A stretch of 64,000 bases of DNA from Nocardia brasiliensis ATCC 700358 (GTDB lineage Bacteria > Actinomycetota > Actinomycetes > Mycobacteriales > Mycobacteriaceae): positions 7,626,001 to 7,690,000 of the forward strand of contig NC_018681.1 of the NCBI RefSeq assembly GCF_000250675.2, written 5' to 3'. Under the pieces are notes generated by a model that saw only the letters and a list, made by a program, of their open reading frames with translations, ran no database searches and was not told the DNA's origin. A program made the translations under genes and the position numbers. This document shows positions 8,456 to 17,329 of the stretch, one piece after another. Within the stretch, counting starts at the first letter, position 1, and each line of letters begins with the position of its first letter.

Positions 8456-9186
8456 AAGCCGTTGTTCTCGCCGCGGGCAGCGGAAGCCGAATGGGCGCGC
8501 TGACCGCGACCCATCCAAAATGCATGCTGCGCATGTACGGAACCACGTTGCTGGAGCGGCAACTGGAAGCCCTGGCCCGCGGTGGTGCGGACGATATCGC
8601 GGTCGTGACCGGCTGGCGTGCTGGATCTTGGGAACCTACCGGTCTTCGGGCGTTACACAACTCTCTGTGGGAAGAGTCGACGGTGGTCGATTCGCTTGCT
8701 GCGGCGCGCGGCTGGCTCGCTGATGAGCCTTTCGTCGTTGCATACGGCGACGTCTTGTTCTCCGCAGCAACCGTAGCCGCTTTGCTCCGGTCGTTCTGGC
8801 CCACTGCGGTAGCCTACGATCCTGACTGGGAGCCCAAGTGGCGCAAGCGGTTCGGCGGCCCGTTGATCGATGCCGAAACTTTTCGCCATGACGCAGCGGG
8901 TCGACTCACCGAGATCGGCGCACGACCCCGTGACGTATCCGAGATTGATGGACGCTACGCCGGACTCATCAAATTGACCCCGTCGTGGTGGACCTTCTAT
9001 GACGAACTCGGAGGACGGGGAATGGAATTAACTACTATGCTCGGCGAACTGATTCGATCAAAGCGGCTGACAGTAGGGACAGTAGCGATAACCACGCCGT
9101 GGTGGGAATTCGACCAACCGTCGGATCTGCCTCTTGGACTACCCGCGGTACGAGCCCTCGATGACCTTGTCAAAGGTGCACCGTGA
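8452..9186 (+). CDS. Sugar-phosphate/phosphocholine-type nucleotidyltransferase
   Basis: 244 residues from the GTG at 8452. NTP_transferase fold: MKAVVLAAGSGSRMG at 1-15 is the nucleotide-binding loop, HPKCML supplies the conserved lysine, and VVAYGDVLFS the metal-binding Asp. It resembles the LicC-like group that activates phosphocholine or aminophosphonate-type substrates, but the substrate cannot be fixed from motifs. It would make an NDP-activated group, which is uncommon in a terpenoid cluster and hints at a polar head group or sugar on the product. Coupled to the 35-residue ORF; ends 64 bases before the quinone reductase. One TTA codon (near 8651). Confidence 0.82.
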   Translation: MKAVVLAAGSGSRMGALTATHPKCMLRMYGTTLLERQLEALARGGADDIAVVTGWRAGSWEPTGLRALHNSLWEESTVVDSLAAARGWLADEPFVVAYGDVLFSAATVAALLRSFWPTAVAYDPDWEPKWRKRFGGPLIDAETFRHDAAGRLTEIGARPRDVSEIDGRYAGLIKLTPSWWTFYDELGGRGMELTTMLGELIRSKRLTVGTVAITTPWWEFDQPSDLPLGLPAVRALDDLVKGAP

Positions 9187-9250
9187 ACGCAATGGTAATC
9201 CGTGTTTCATCGATCGACATCAGCGAAAGCGTGCGGAGGTTGCGAGAGGA

Positions 9251-10255
9251 ATGCGCGTAATCGTCTATTCAGAGACCGGTCCATCTTCGGTGCTGCGTCT
9301 TGTCGAGCGGCCCGATCCCGCACCGGGACCTGGTGAAGTGGTGGTCCGCATCGTCCGCGCCGGCGTTAATCCAGCGGACTGGGGGTTTCGCGCGGCACCG
9401 GGCCCTGTCGATGGCGAGCTGGCACCCGGCCAGGACGGTGCGGGCTTCGTCGAGGCCGCCGGGCCCGGTGTCGATCATGTCGCCGTTGGTGACCGGGTAT
9501 GGCTGCTGCTGGCCCAGCAGGGTCACGGCTACGGTACGGCCAGTGAACTGACCGTGCAGCCCGCCCACCGGGTTGTCCCGCTGCCGGAGAGTGCTTCTTT
9601 CGATCTCGGTGCCGCGCTCGGCGTGCCGTTCCTGACCGCGCACCGCCTGTTGACTTCCGGTTCGGTGACGCGGCTGGGCCCTGCGGCGCTGGCGGGGCAA
9701 ACTGTGCTGGTCGCCGGGGGCGCCGGCGCGGTCGGCAACGCTGCGATCCAGTTGGCGCGCTGGGCAGGGGCGAGGGTGATAGCGACCGTGAGCTCTTCCA
9801 CGAAAGCGAGGTTGGCACGTGCGGCCGGCGCGCATCACGTGCTGAATTACCGAGAGTCCGATCCCGCCCCGGAAATCCTCGGGATCGCACCCGGTGGGGT
9901 CGATCTGATCGCCGAAGTCGCGCCGGCACAGAATAATGCGCTGGATCTGGCCGTTGCGAAGATCCACGGCACCGTCTCGATCTACGCGGACAATGGCGGC
10001 GACACACTGACGTTGCCACTGCGGGAGACCTACCGCAAAAACCTGCGCTACCAATTCACCGTGCTGCATTCCCTTGACACGGCGCTGTTGCGGGCAGCCA
10101 TCGATGACGTCAGCTCCGCACTCACCGAGCGGGCTCTGCGGGTCGGGGAAGACGCCGGTCTGCCGCTGCATCACTACAGCTTGGAACAGACCGCGGCCGC
10201 GCACGATGCCGTCGAACAAGGCGCGATCGGCAAGGTCCTGCTCGACCTGAAGTAG
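9251..10255 (+). CDS. NADPH:quinone reductase-like zinc-free MDR oxidoreductase
   Basis: 334 residues, MDR superfamily. GroES-like N-terminal half, Rossmann motif AGGAGAVGNAAIQLARWAGA around 155-175, and no structural-zinc cysteine cluster, which places it with quinone reductase/crotonyl reductase-like members. The ATG at 9251 is chosen because conserved sequence (MRVIVYSETG) begins there, with GGAGG at 9235-9239; the frame is open upstream but overlaps the previous gene. Reduces a quinone or enone with NADPH; in this block it may tailor the terpenoid. Confidence 0.88.
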   Translation: MRVIVYSETGPSSVLRLVERPDPAPGPGEVVVRIVRAGVNPADWGFRAAPGPVDGELAPGQDGAGFVEAAGPGVDHVAVGDRVWLLLAQQGHGYGTASELTVQPAHRVVPLPESASFDLGAALGVPFLTAHRLLTSGSVTRLGPAALAGQTVLVAGGAGAVGNAAIQLARWAGARVIATVSSSTKARLARAAGAHHVLNYRESDPAPEILGIAPGGVDLIAEVAPAQNNALDLAVAKIHGTVSIYADNGGDTLTLPLRETYRKNLRYQFTVLHSLDTALLRAAIDDVSSALTERALRVGEDAGLPLHHYSLEQTAAAHDAVEQGAIGKVLLDLK

Positions 10256-10363
10256 GCCAGGGTCTGCCCGTGACGGCCTCACGGCGTCGGCGTTGCGCTC
10301 GGCCGCCATGCAGGGAGCTGTATGTCCCCGTCAGACAGGCGGAGATCCGAAGGATGTGTTCGT

Positions 10364-11809
10364 ATGATCAGAAAGACTCGGTTCGGAGCGGTCCGCGGAG
10401 AGACATCAGACGCGGTCTCCGTCTTCAAAGGTGTGCCCTACGCCGCGGCACTCGACGGGAAGAATCGGTTCCTGCCGCCGCAGCCGCCGCAGCCGTGGGA
10501 TGGCGTTCGTCCGGCGCACGCTTTCAGTGCCGTCCCGCCGCAGGGTTCGATGGCGGGGACAGTCGGCGAGTGGCGACCAGGCGACAGCACAGATTGCCTG
10601 ACCGTCAATGTGTGGACCCCCGATATCGGCAATTCTCGACTACCGGTGATGGTCTGGTTTTACGGCGGTGCCTTCAGGTTCGGCGGGACGAGCAATCCTC
10701 AATATGATGGCGCGGTCCTGGCCCACGACGGCGTGGTCGTGGTGACGGTGAACTACCGGGTCGGCTACGAAGGTTACGGCTGGGTGGAAGATTCCCCGGC
10801 CAACCGCGGGACACTGGACCAGCTCGCCGCACTGCACTGGATCCAGGACAATATCGCGGAGTTCGGTGGCGACCCGGACAAGGTCACGATCTTCGGCCAA
10901 TCGGCAGGCGGGACGTCGGTGGCGATGCTGGTGTCATCACCAGTATCAGCTGGTCTCTTCCAGCGCGCGATAGTGCAGAGCCCCAGTTCCCGGTTCTACA
11001 GCGCCGCCGAAAGCCGCCGGGTGAGCGAGCTGATTCTTGCCGGAATCGGAGCGCCTCCCACCGTCGCGGCGCTCACCGGGGTGCCTCCCGAGACGATTCA
11101 CGCGGCAGAGGGCGCGGCTCTGGCCGCGTTCGCGGCCGACCCCTCGGCGTGGACCGCGACCGAGGCATTCACACCGTACTATCCGGTCATCGGTGACGAA
11201 GTCCTGCCGACGACTCCCTGGGCAGGAATGCGCGCGGGCGCCGGTCGCGGGGTGGACTTGATCGCCGGGTTCACCAGAGACGAGTTCCGGCTCTATGCAC
11301 ACCCTGGCTCCGTGACGTCCCCAGACATCACGGCACACTCCGAAGGGCTCGCCACCGGCGCAATACAGGCGTATCGGGAGGCACACCCCGGACTACCTGA
11401 ACCCGACCTGGATGTTCTGATTCGTTCCGACGCGCTCTTCCGAATGCCATCGCTCTACTGCGCGCGATCCCACGCTCGAGCCGGCGGCCGCACCTTCGCG
11501 TACGAATTCACCTTCCCCTCGCCGATCGAACCCCGCGCACTCGGCGCTTATCACGGCATCGACGTCCCGTTCATCTTCGGCAGCGCCAAGGGGGCCGCAG
11601 CAGAGCTGATCGGGTCCGAGACGAATCTCGACCCCCTGTCACGCCAGATACGCACAGCTTGGACATCCTTCGCCCGCACCGGCGACCCGGGATGGCCGCA
11701 ATACCGAGTCGGGGAAATGCTCACCCGGATATGGCACAACCCACCCACGGTGGAGTCCGATCCGGAAGCGGCGTCACGATTGATATGGCAATCCCACTAT
11801 GAGCCATAA
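10364..11809 (+). CDS. Type-B carboxylesterase
   Basis: 481 residues, family COesterase. Oxyanion segment YGGAF, nucleophile Ser180 in FGQSAGG, acid residue in the FTRDEF region and His in LGAYHGIDVPF. No signal peptide, so cytoplasmic. The ATG at 10364 has GAAGGA about nine bases upstream; an earlier ATG at 10322 has no site. Hydrolyses an ester, possibly removing or exchanging an acyl group on the cluster product; a general detoxifying esterase is the alternative. Confidence 0.9.
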   Translation: MIRKTRFGAVRGETSDAVSVFKGVPYAAALDGKNRFLPPQPPQPWDGVRPAHAFSAVPPQGSMAGTVGEWRPGDSTDCLTVNVWTPDIGNSRLPVMVWFYGGAFRFGGTSNPQYDGAVLAHDGVVVVTVNYRVGYEGYGWVEDSPANRGTLDQLAALHWIQDNIAEFGGDPDKVTIFGQSAGGTSVAMLVSSPVSAGLFQRAIVQSPSSRFYSAAESRRVSELILAGIGAPPTVAALTGVPPETIHAAEGAALAAFAADPSAWTATEAFTPYYPVIGDEVLPTTPWAGMRAGAGRGVDLIAGFTRDEFRLYAHPGSVTSPDITAHSEGLATGAIQAYREAHPGLPEPDLDVLIRSDALFRMPSLYCARSHARAGGRTFAYEFTFPSPIEPRALGAYHGIDVPFIFGSAKGAAAELIGSETNLDPLSRQIRTAWTSFARTGDPGWPQYRVGEMLTRIWHNPPTVESDPEAASRLIWQSHYEP

Positions 11810-12055
11810 CACTTGCCCACCGAACCCCGGAACAGCCAGGCGCCGCCAATCGCTGGTCCTACCTCCACTGGTCTTCCCCCGGTGGGACGCGGCGATCATC
11901 GCCAGCCGCCTGAGGGGCGGCGTGACCGGTTGTCCTGCATCGCCTATGCCGACAGGACCGCGGCGCCTCGCCTGGGGACCGCCGGGGCACCCGCCGCTCG
12001 ATACGCCAGATCGGAGCGATGCCTACAGACCGCTCAGGCGAGGCAATGCACCACA
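11810..12055. other. Intergenic, no gene seen
   Basis: Together with 12085-12266 this is the 457-base gap before the acyltransferase. Short frames on both strands show no known motif. The only structured elements are the TGGTC/TGACCA repeats at 12056-12084. Confidence 0.5.
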
Positions 12056-12084
12056 TGGTCGACCATTAGCCGAGTTTTTGACCA
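12056..12084. promoter_or_regulatory. TGGTCG-N17-TGACCA candidate operator
   Basis: TGGTCGACCA palindrome at 12056-12065 followed by TGACCA at 12079-12084. The outer half-sites start 23 bases apart, exactly as at 16122-16150. It lies about 180 bases before the acyltransferase start. Confidence 0.45.
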
Positions 12085-12266
12085 TTCGTCCCTCATTAAT
12101 CGACGCTCGGGCGGATAGAGTTATTGCCGAGTGACGACGGCTGAGGCGATATTTTTGCCTGCTATCGGATGCTCGCCGACGGTGCGCAATGAATATATGA
12201 GCACCCCTCAGAGTACAGCGTGGTCCGCTACTGGTCGGCCGCGATACGGTATTCCAAGGAGAAACC

Positions 12267-13514
12267 ATGAGCATTGAGGCCACGACCGAGACGCTGGTTC
12301 GTGCACTGGACGGCAGCGAATTACAGTTTGCTGCGGTGGGATATTGCGTGGGCTACTCCGTTTGCGTACACGGTGTCCTCGAACTCGAGAGCCTGACCGA
12401 GGCATTTACGACGTTGCAAACCGCAAACCCGGTGCTGTCATGCCGTATCGTCGCGAGCGCGTTGGGGGGCGCCGCACTGGCCCGCGCCGGCGACGCGCCC
12501 TACATCCGCGTCCGCGACAACGCATACTCGGCGACAGGCTCCACCGGGATCGGGCACCGCACCGCGGGTATCGAAGTGCAATACGAGGACGTCGACACCG
12601 CATGGGTCACCCTGTTGATCCACCATGCGATCGCCGACGCCGGCCACGCACTTCGAATGGTGGAGGATTTGTGGCGCTACTACACCGCAGCAATCGACGG
12701 ACGAGAGGTTGCCGTACAGCGGCAGCCCTATCCGCAATCGACGGAGTTCATACTGCGCCACCACGGTATCGACGACGTGGACCCACGGCCCGAGGCGGAC
12801 CCTGTCACAGCGGCGCGTGACAGTTCAACCACTCCGAACAGCACAGCGGCACCGGTCGGACTGGTGCGACTGACATCCGAACAGACGAGAGCAGTCATCG
12901 AGTTGGGCCACGCGGCCGGTGCGACCGTCAACGGACTGGTGTCCGCAGCGCTCCTCTGCGCGGTGGCCGACGCCGCCGAAGTCGATCTCCCCGAAGTGCG
13001 GTACTCGTTCCCCGTGGATTTGCGCAGTAGGCTCGAACCACCAGTCGGCCTCACAGAGGCGACGAACATGCTCAGCATGGCACGCTTCGCTCCCCCGCCT
13101 GGATCCTCGGCCGACCTGTTGGAACTGGCCCGAGCGGTAACCGGAAAACTGGCCTGCGATCTCGCCGACGGCAGCTTGACTCGGTACTATTTCTACCCTT
13201 CCGATCAAATCGCCGCCTGGCAGGCCGAGTACTCCTACCGGCCGGCAACCGTGAGTGCGACCAACTGGGGAGTTATACCCGAACTGGTGACGCCGGACTC
13301 CCTGATCGTCCGAGACTTCCGGCCGCATCCACAGGTGACCGACCCGGTCGGCGCATCGGTTATGACACCACTCGCACCGTACTACGTGCTGTTCATCTAC
13401 ACCTTTCAAGGACAGTTGTCGATCACAGGCTTGGCACCCTCCGCAGCGGAGGCGGAGGAATTGGCCGAACTGCTCCGGCACCAGTTGCATCGCCTGACAA
13501 GTCTTTCCACCTAG
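12267..13514 (+). CDS. PapA/condensation-type acyltransferase
   Basis: 415 residues; ATG at 12267 preceded by CAAGGAGAAA. Belongs to the CoA-dependent acyltransferase/condensation-domain fold, near the polyketide-associated Pap acyltransferases. The catalytic motif reads HHAIADAGH (His119-His120, Asp124), so the usual HHxxxDG has Ala in place of Gly. A second region FPVDLRSR resembles the structural DFGWG-side segment of the family. Transfers an acyl group from CoA or a carrier protein to a hydroxyl or amine; a role in esterifying the cluster product is likely. No carrier protein or polyketide synthase is present in the window. Confidence 0.8.
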   Translation: MSIEATTETLVRALDGSELQFAAVGYCVGYSVCVHGVLELESLTEAFTTLQTANPVLSCRIVASALGGAALARAGDAPYIRVRDNAYSATGSTGIGHRTAGIEVQYEDVDTAWVTLLIHHAIADAGHALRMVEDLWRYYTAAIDGREVAVQRQPYPQSTEFILRHHGIDDVDPRPEADPVTAARDSSTTPNSTAAPVGLVRLTSEQTRAVIELGHAAGATVNGLVSAALLCAVADAAEVDLPEVRYSFPVDLRSRLEPPVGLTEATNMLSMARFAPPPGSSADLLELARAVTGKLACDLADGSLTRYYFYPSDQIAAWQAEYSYRPATVSATNWGVIPELVTPDSLIVRDFRPHPQVTDPVGASVMTPLAPYYVLFIYTFQGQLSITGLAPSAAEAEELAELLRHQLHRLTSLST

Positions 13515-13709
13515 TCGTGTCGCACGATCGGTAAAGCTCAGCTTGACCGCGGAGTAAAGGGTGCCACTCGTAAAAGACGGCGACACCTGGCAACGTCGAA
13601 CCTCATGAACGCCGGGTGCGCATCGGATCGGCGGTCGTCGTGATCGAATTGTCCACCCGGATCGGAGCTTTGATTTATGTCGACGCTCTGTAGAAGAGGA
13701 GGCGGTGTC

Positions 13710-14795
13710 ATGGTGCAGACCGTTCTCGGCGTGGTCGCAAGGTCGGTGGGAGCCGCGGTCGAGGTTGCCGAGATAGTAATTCCGGACCCCGGACCCGGCG
13801 AGGCGGTGGTCCGGGTCCAGGCGTGCGGCGTGTGCCATACCGACGCGAACTATCGGGACGGGATCGGCGGCGGCGATTTCCCGATTCTCTTGGGACACGA
13901 AGCGTCCGGCACGGTAGAGGCGGTCGGTGCGGACGTGACCGACATCGCGCCGGGCGATTTCGTGATCCTCAACTGGCGTGCGGTCTGCGGCGCCTGCCGG
14001 GCCTGCCGGCGCGGAAAATCGTGGAACTGTGCCGCGCCACTGACCGCCGGGCAACGGCCGACCCTCGCCGACGGCACCGCTCTCACACCGGTGCTCGGCC
14101 TCGGGGCGCTGGCCGAGAAGACGCTCGTGCACGCCAGACAATGCACGAAGGTCGACCCCGAAGTCGCGCCCGCGGCGGCGGCGCTGATCGGGTGCGGGAT
14201 CGCGACGGGAGTGGGTGCCGCGTTGTGGACCGGCGCGGTCGATCGAGGTGACACCGTCGCGGTGATCGGGTGTGCCGGGGTCGGCAGCGCCGCGGTCGCC
14301 GGGGCCCGCATCGCCGGGGCCGAGAAGATCATCGCGGTAGACACCGACCGGCGAAGGCTCGGCTGGGCACGGACATTCGGGGCCACCCACACCGTCGACG
14401 CACGTGCCACAGAACCGGTGGCACGAATCCGCGAACTCACCGACGGTCACGGCGCGGACGTGGTGATCGACGCGATCGGACGGCTCGACACCTGGAAGCA
14501 GGCCTTCTACAGCCGTGATACCGCAGGAACGGTCGTGCTGCTCGGTGTGCCCACACCCGACATCGTGCTCGACATCCCGCTGCTCGACCTGCGGGTCGGC
14601 GGTGGAGCACTCAAATCCGCCTGGTACGGCAACTGCCTGCCCTCTCGCGACTTCCCGTACCTGATCGGCCTGTACCGGCAGGGCCACCTCGATCTGGACG
14701 CTTTCGTCACCGAGACGATCACGCTCGACCAGGTAGAGGACGCGTTCCGAAAATTGCGCAACGAGGAAGTGCTGCGCACTGTCGTAGTGCTGTGA
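13710..14795 (+). CDS. Zinc alcohol dehydrogenase, S-(hydroxymethyl)mycothiol dehydrogenase paralogue
   Basis: 361 residues; ATG at 13710 with GAGGAGG upstream (an earlier ATG at 13677 lacks a site). Catalytic zinc region CGVCHTD (39-45) and LLGHEASG, structural zinc lobe CGACRACRRGKSWNC, and NAD-binding VIGCAGVGSAAVAGA. Overall it is very close in pattern to MscR (formaldehyde:mycothiol dehydrogenase), as in LNWRAVCGAC and HARQCTKVD. Either it detoxifies formaldehyde released by tailoring reactions, or it has been recruited to oxidise an alcohol of the terpenoid. Ends 13 bases before the end of the convergent regulator gene. Confidence 0.88.
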   Translation: MVQTVLGVVARSVGAAVEVAEIVIPDPGPGEAVVRVQACGVCHTDANYRDGIGGGDFPILLGHEASGTVEAVGADVTDIAPGDFVILNWRAVCGACRACRRGKSWNCAAPLTAGQRPTLADGTALTPVLGLGALAEKTLVHARQCTKVDPEVAPAAAALIGCGIATGVGAALWTGAVDRGDTVAVIGCAGVGSAAVAGARIAGAEKIIAVDTDRRRLGWARTFGATHTVDARATEPVARIRELTDGHGADVVIDAIGRLDTWKQAFYSRDTAGTVVLLGVPTPDIVLDIPLLDLRVGGGALKSAWYGNCLPSRDFPYLIGLYRQGHLDLDAFVTETITLDQVEDAFRKLRNEEVLRTVVVL

Positions 14796-14807
14796 GCACG
14801 ACGGCCA

Positions 14808-16028
14808 TCACGCGGTGGGCGCGCCACTGGTGCCGAGGATATCCGCCAGGTGCAGTGCCAGTTCCACGGGCAGACGTCGTTCGTCGACCGGGTGGCCGAG
14901 CACGTGCTCGACCTGTTCCAGGCGATAGCGAATCGTGTTGTGGTGCAATCCGAGCCGCGCAGCGGTCGCCCGGTAGTTACTGTTGGCGGCATAAAAGGCG
15001 CGCAGCGTTTCGCGGAGGCGGTCGGTTGCAGGATCGTCCGCACCCAATCCGCCGAGTTGCGTTCGTATGAAGTCGCGGCACTTCTCCGGGTCGTTCGAAC
15101 ACAGTGCAGCCAAAGCGATTTCGCTGTACTCGGTCACCGTCGACGACGATCGGTGCGCGAGTTCGGCGACCCGCATTGCTTCGACGGCCTGACGATGACT
15201 CTGCCGGAATCCGTCCAACCCATTTGCGGGACAACCCATCGCGACCATAACCGGTTCCGTCCACGTCGGCACACGTGGTGGCTCCTCCAGCGGCCTCGGT
15301 AGCCAGCACCACGCGGTGCGCAGATCGATCCGCACGGAAAGCCCTCGACCCGGAGGCACGAGTTTGCGTACGACCGTGTCGAGCGCGCTTCCGTCCGCAG
15401 GTCCCGCGCTGCGGTCGCGTACCACGAGCGCCACGTGGCGTCCGGATAAGTTGTAACCCAATCGATTACCGGCGGCACCGACATCTACCGGAGCGCCCGA
15501 CAACAAGCGGCGCACGTCTTCGACATGGGCCAGTGAGCGTTCCCGTGCGCGGCGCTCGTCTTCGTCGCGGAACTCCTCGACCAGGCGCTCGGTAACGAAC
15601 TCTGCGCGATCGAGCGCCTCCGCGATACCGGCTTTGATCACCTCGACCGCTATCCGCGGATCGACCCCGTGGACCGCGACGGCGTCGGTCCAACGTTCTA
15701 CCATGAACTGCGTGCTGATCCTGAAGCCACGCAGCACGGCATGCAGCGAAACGCCGAGGTGCACGAGTGACCGGATCAGCTGTACGACCTCCGCGGAGGG
15801 TGCCGACAATTCCAATGGCACGCTTCGCGCCAACTGATCCACTTGAGTTCCGATACTCGTTCGGACGAGCGCCAGCATTACTTCTTCGATATCCGGCCGC
15901 CGCAGATCAGATACTTCAGAGGACACCAGTCGGACCATTTCAACTGTCAGCACCGGAAGGTCGACAGCCAACGCGGCCGTTATTCGGCGTACGGCTGCCG
16001 CCACGTCATCCGGCACAGATGCGCTCAT
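14808..16028 (-). CDS. PucR/CdaR-family transcriptional regulator
   Basis: 406 residues from the ATG at 16028, after which the sequence is typical (MSASVPDDVAAAVRR). N-terminal helical sensory region (about 20-180), a GGDEF-like linker, and the C-terminal PucR helix-turn-helix: LRAFYAANSNYRATAARLGL, HHNTIRYRLEQVEHVLG. Convergent with the alcohol dehydrogenase and divergent from the epoxide hydrolase, so it is a natural candidate to control the block. The repeated TGGTCA elements may be its sites (inference). In-frame starts further upstream exist but lie in atypical sequence. Confidence 0.85.
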   Translation of the reverse strand: MSASVPDDVAAAVRRITAALAVDLPVLTVEMVRLVSSEVSDLRRPDIEEVMLALVRTSIGTQVDQLARSVPLELSAPSAEVVQLIRSLVHLGVSLHAVLRGFRISTQFMVERWTDAVAVHGVDPRIAVEVIKAGIAEALDRAEFVTERLVEEFRDEDERRARERSLAHVEDVRRLLSGAPVDVGAAGNRLGYNLSGRHVALVVRDRSAGPADGSALDTVVRKLVPPGRGLSVRIDLRTAWCWLPRPLEEPPRVPTWTEPVMVAMGCPANGLDGFRQSHRQAVEAMRVAELAHRSSSTVTEYSEIALAALCSNDPEKCRDFIRTQLGGLGADDPATDRLRETLRAFYAANSNYRATAARLGLHHNTIRYRLEQVEHVLGHPVDERRLPVELALHLADILGTSGAPTA

Positions 16029-16121
16029 AACCTGAGCATGCCGCATCCCGCGCCAAATGTTCAAGGGTGAAGCGCACGAAGCAGTCAAAGAGTACTTCGT
16101 AGCACTTGATGTGCGCCGAAT

Positions 16122-16150
16122 GGTCAATATCCCAGCGGTAGTTTGACCAC
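16122..16150. promoter_or_regulatory. TGGTCA-N17-TGACCA candidate operator
   Basis: Perfect six-base half-sites at 16122-16127 and 16145-16150 in the 299-base divergent region between the PucR-type regulator and the epoxide hydrolase. Same half-sites and same 23-base spacing as 12056-12084. Position suits autoregulation of the regulator and control of the hydrolase. Confidence 0.5.
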
Positions 16151-16327
16151 TTGCCCCTGGCCGCGGACAGCTCCGGATCAGTAAATTCGTACACACCGGG
16201 TGCTGGCCGACCGCCTCACGCGCCAGGTCAAGAATGCGTTCGCGGTACCGCCGCGGAGTATTCCGGACCTGACCGAAACTGTATTGGCCGCAAGAAGGAA
16301 CTAGCCGACCGTAACCGAGGAGGAAGT

Positions 16328-17329
16328 GTGATAGACGAGATAGAGCACAGCTTCGTCGAGATCGGCGATCTCCGGATACATCTTGCCGAGCAGGGAGAAG
16401 GGCCGCTGGTTCTGCTGCTGCACGGGTTCCCGGAGTGCTGGTATTCGTGGCGGCATCAATTCCAGCCGTTGGCCGCGGCGGGATATCGGGTCGTGGCTCC
16501 CGATCAGCGTGGCTATGCCCGCAGTGACCAGCCTGCCGAGATCGAGGAGTACAGCCTGCTGCATCTGGCCGGTGACGTCATCGGGCTGATTCACGCGCTG
16601 GGCACCGAGCAGGCGGTGGTGGTCGGACACGATTGGGGTGCCATAGTCGCCTGGACGGTCGCCATGCTGCGCCCCGATGTGGTGCGGGCAGTGGCGGGTC
16701 TGAGTGTGCCCCCTCACCTTCCCGGCGGGTGCGTCCCCCTCGCCACCTCGCGAAAGCGTTTCGGCGACAAGTACTATCAGGTCTATTTCCAGCAACCGGG
16801 GATCGCCGACGCCGAACTGGTGCAGGACCCCTCCGCCAGCTTCCGGTATATCCTGACCGGCGCTTCCGGCGAGTCCGAACCGCGGACGTGGATCGTGCCC
16901 GCGGAGGGGCTCATCGACCCGGCGGCGCACGCGATCCCATTGCCTGGCTGGCTGAGCGAGGACGATATCGGCGTATACGTCCGGGAGTTCGACCGGCATG
17001 GTGATCGCGCCTTCACCGGCGCGCTCAACTGGTATCGAAATATCGACCGGAACTGGAAATTGCTGTCCGCTTTTCACGGCCGTCGGATCGAAGTCCCGGC
17101 GCTGTATGTCGGGGGTACCCGGGACTCCGCCCTGTCTGCGCGCGGCGCAGATCAGGTGCTCAGCGACCTCGAACAGGACGCTCCGCAGCTGTACTCGACT
17201 GTGCTGCTGCAAGATTGCGGCCATTGGACCCAACAGGAGCGCCCCGACGACGTGACCACGGTCTTACTGCGCTTTCTCGCGCATGTCGGCGATTCGACGG
17301 CCGAGCATCCCGCGAATCCCCTGCGTTAA
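16328..17329 (+). CDS. Alpha/beta-fold epoxide hydrolase
   Basis: 333 residues from a GTG at 16328 preceded by GAGGAGGAA. HGFPE oxyanion motif (32-36), nucleophile Asp102 in GHDWG, lid tyrosines in the cap, and the general-base His in DCGHW near the C terminus: the complete epoxide hydrolase set. It adds water to an epoxide to give a vicinal diol. As the last gene of the accessory block it fits a tailoring step or self-protection, though no oxygenase that would form the epoxide is encoded here. Confidence 0.9.
   Translation: MIDEIEHSFVEIGDLRIHLAEQGEGPLVLLLHGFPECWYSWRHQFQPLAAAGYRVVAPDQRGYARSDQPAEIEEYSLLHLAGDVIGLIHALGTEQAVVVGHDWGAIVAWTVAMLRPDVVRAVAGLSVPPHLPGGCVPLATSRKRFGDKYYQVYFQQPGIADAELVQDPSASFRYILTGASGESEPRTWIVPAEGLIDPAAHAIPLPGWLSEDDIGVYVREFDRHGDRAFTGALNWYRNIDRNWKLLSAFHGRRIEVPALYVGGTRDSALSARGADQVLSDLEQDAPQLYSTVLLQDCGHWTQQERPDDVTTVLLRFLAHVGDSTAEHPANPLR

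Noticed and set aside
11859..12056. 65-codon minus frame in the gap before the acyltransferase
   Set aside because: No ribosome site, Arg-rich shadow composition and no motif.
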